Shown: positions 32,312 through 33,308 of the stretch, piece by piece | Layout of the letters: each line of letters opens with the position of its first letter | Position numbering within the stretch: the stretch's first letter is position 1 | Source of the DNA: Silene noctiflora | Lineage: Eukaryota; Streptophyta; Magnoliopsida; Caryophyllales; Caryophyllaceae | Assembly (NCBI GenBank): GCA_009801015.1 | Contig: VHZZ01004021.1 | Location: forward strand, 1-33,308 | DNA: 33,308 bases | Direction of reading: 5' to 3' | Notes under the pieces: model-generated | Seen by the model: only the letters and a program-made list of their open reading frames with translations | The model's database searches: none | Told to the model about the DNA's origin: nothing | Made by a program: the position numbers and the translations under genes

Positions 32312-33308
32312 ACCCTCACATTAAACAACATACTACATGTCCCTAATATCATTAAGAACTTGGTCTCTGTGCGTAAATTTACCACCGAAAATTGTGTCTC
32401 TGTTGAATTTGACCCACTTGGTTTTACTGTGAAGGATCTCAAGACGGGGACGCCGATTATGAGAAGCAATAGCACGGGGGACCTCTACCCTCTTCAACCC
32501 ACGCCACTCCACCAACCGACTGCCCAGCCCCATGCCCTTACCGCCGNATCATCCTTTACTTGGCATGACCGTCTCGGACATCCCGGCCCCACAATTTTTA
32601 ATTCTCTTTGTACTCGCAACAATATTTCATGTCGTTCCAATAAAAAAATTTCTGTATGCCAATCCTGTCAATTAGGCAAACACATTAAGCTTCCTTTTCA
32701 TGACTCTTTATCTGCTACTTATTTGCCCTTTGATATATTGCACACGGATTTATGGACTTCACNCGTTTTGAGTACAATGAATCACCGTTATTACATTTTA
32801 TTTCTAGACGATTACACCAATTTTTTGTGGACATATCCCCTCACTAACAAATCACAAGTTTCTCAAATTTTTATTACTTTTTACCAAATGATTAAAACTC
32901 AATTTAATCTCCCCATAAAAACTTTGCAATGTGACAATGGACGAGAATTCGATAATTCCTCCCTACAAAAATTCTTTGCTTCTAACGGACTTCTTTTTCG
33001 TTTCTCATGCCCGCATACATCTCCCCAAAATGGAAAGGCGGAGCGCAAAATTAGAACGATAAATAACACTGTTAGAACCTTGCTTATCCATGCCCATATG
33101 CCTCCAAACATGTGGCACCATGCCCTTGCAATGGCTACTTATATCCATAATATATTGCCTAGCAAGGCCAATAACTATAACTCACCTGCTTCTAGCCTTT
33201 ACCAACGAGTTCCGTCCTATGATCACCTACGAACGTTTGGATGCCTCTGCTATCCTCACGTCCCTCCCACCACCATACACAAGCTTGCCCCCCGTGCTAC
33301 ACCGTGCG
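32312..33308 (+). CDS. Copia integrase part of polyprotein, partial (runs off window)
   Basis: Same frame as the upstream gag-protease piece and open to the window edge without a stop. Counting codons from 31055, the zinc-binding head is His504, His509, Cys535 and Cys538 (WHDRLGHPG...CQSC). The integrase core has Asp565 (HTDLW), Asp627 (CDNGREF) and Glu663 (NGKAERK), a D,D35E arrangement with all three catalytic residues kept. The enzyme would insert the element's DNA into the genome. Reverse transcriptase should follow beyond the edge. Because the TGA separates it from the start, this copy is probably not translated at full level, unless the TGA is an assembly error. Confidence 0.9.

Larger units (their letters stand above)
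30703..33308 (+). mobile_element. Ty1-copia LTR retrotransposon, left part (continues past window)
   Basis: In order: LTR, tRNA primer-binding site, gag, protease, and integrase with its zinc-binding head. The order protease-integrase before reverse transcriptase is diagnostic of copia. Reverse transcriptase, RNase H and the right LTR lie beyond the window. One in-frame TGA (32309-32311) interrupts an otherwise open polyprotein. Six single N in the body plus one in the primer-binding site point to a repeat that was hard to assemble. Confidence 0.95.

Overview
The window is plant nuclear DNA. Protein genes are split by GT-AG introns, one protein carries a chloroplast-type N-terminus, and there is a plant RING E3 ligase of the BOI/SBP type, a Ty1-copia retrotransposon and many small inverted-repeat elements in AT-rich DNA. 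Repeated scraps of TACTCCGTA / TACGGAGTA (near 12910, 16332, 25536, 28957, 29132, 30103) are Stowaway-end remnants. I associate them with Caryophyllales (spinach, beet, quinoa, pinks), but that taxonomic hint is an inference only.

Layout. 1-2205: upstream DNA holding a 929-bp Mutator-type inverted-repeat element (428-1356) with a perfect 9-bp target duplication. 2206-5505 (+): a two-exon gene for a predicted plastid membrane protein of the NicO/UreH (high-affinity nickel/cobalt transport) family, with a 2.2-kb intron. 5506-22207: about 17 kb with no supportable gene, filled with MITEs, SINE-like pieces, local duplications and a 91-bp assembly gap (11726-11816). 22208-23505 (+): TATA box, 5' leader and a two-exon gene for a BOI-type RING-finger E3 ubiquitin ligase. 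23506-30558: repeat-rich intergenic DNA. 30559-33308: a MITE end interrupted by the left part of a Ty1-copia retrotransposon (LTR, primer-binding site, gag, protease, integrase), which runs off the right edge.

The two host genes are unrelated in function: one acts in metal handling in the plastid, the other in ubiquitin-dependent stress or hormone signalling. Nothing suggests they work together. The most informative content beyond the genes is the mobile DNA. It includes a family of very short Mutator-type elements sharing CACAAATTCT-like ends, with 9-bp target duplications at three of four members, one of which has amplified a 57-bp subterminal unit three times. There is also a long imperfect fold-back around 11215-11535 that resembles a non-coding RNA precursor or a decayed element, a 79-bp tandem duplication that starts inside the stop codon of the RING gene, and ambiguity codes that occur only in the copia element. 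I found no clear new multi-gene system; the candidates for novelty are these repeat structures. All alignments were made by eye, so element edges are approximate unless a target duplication fixes them.
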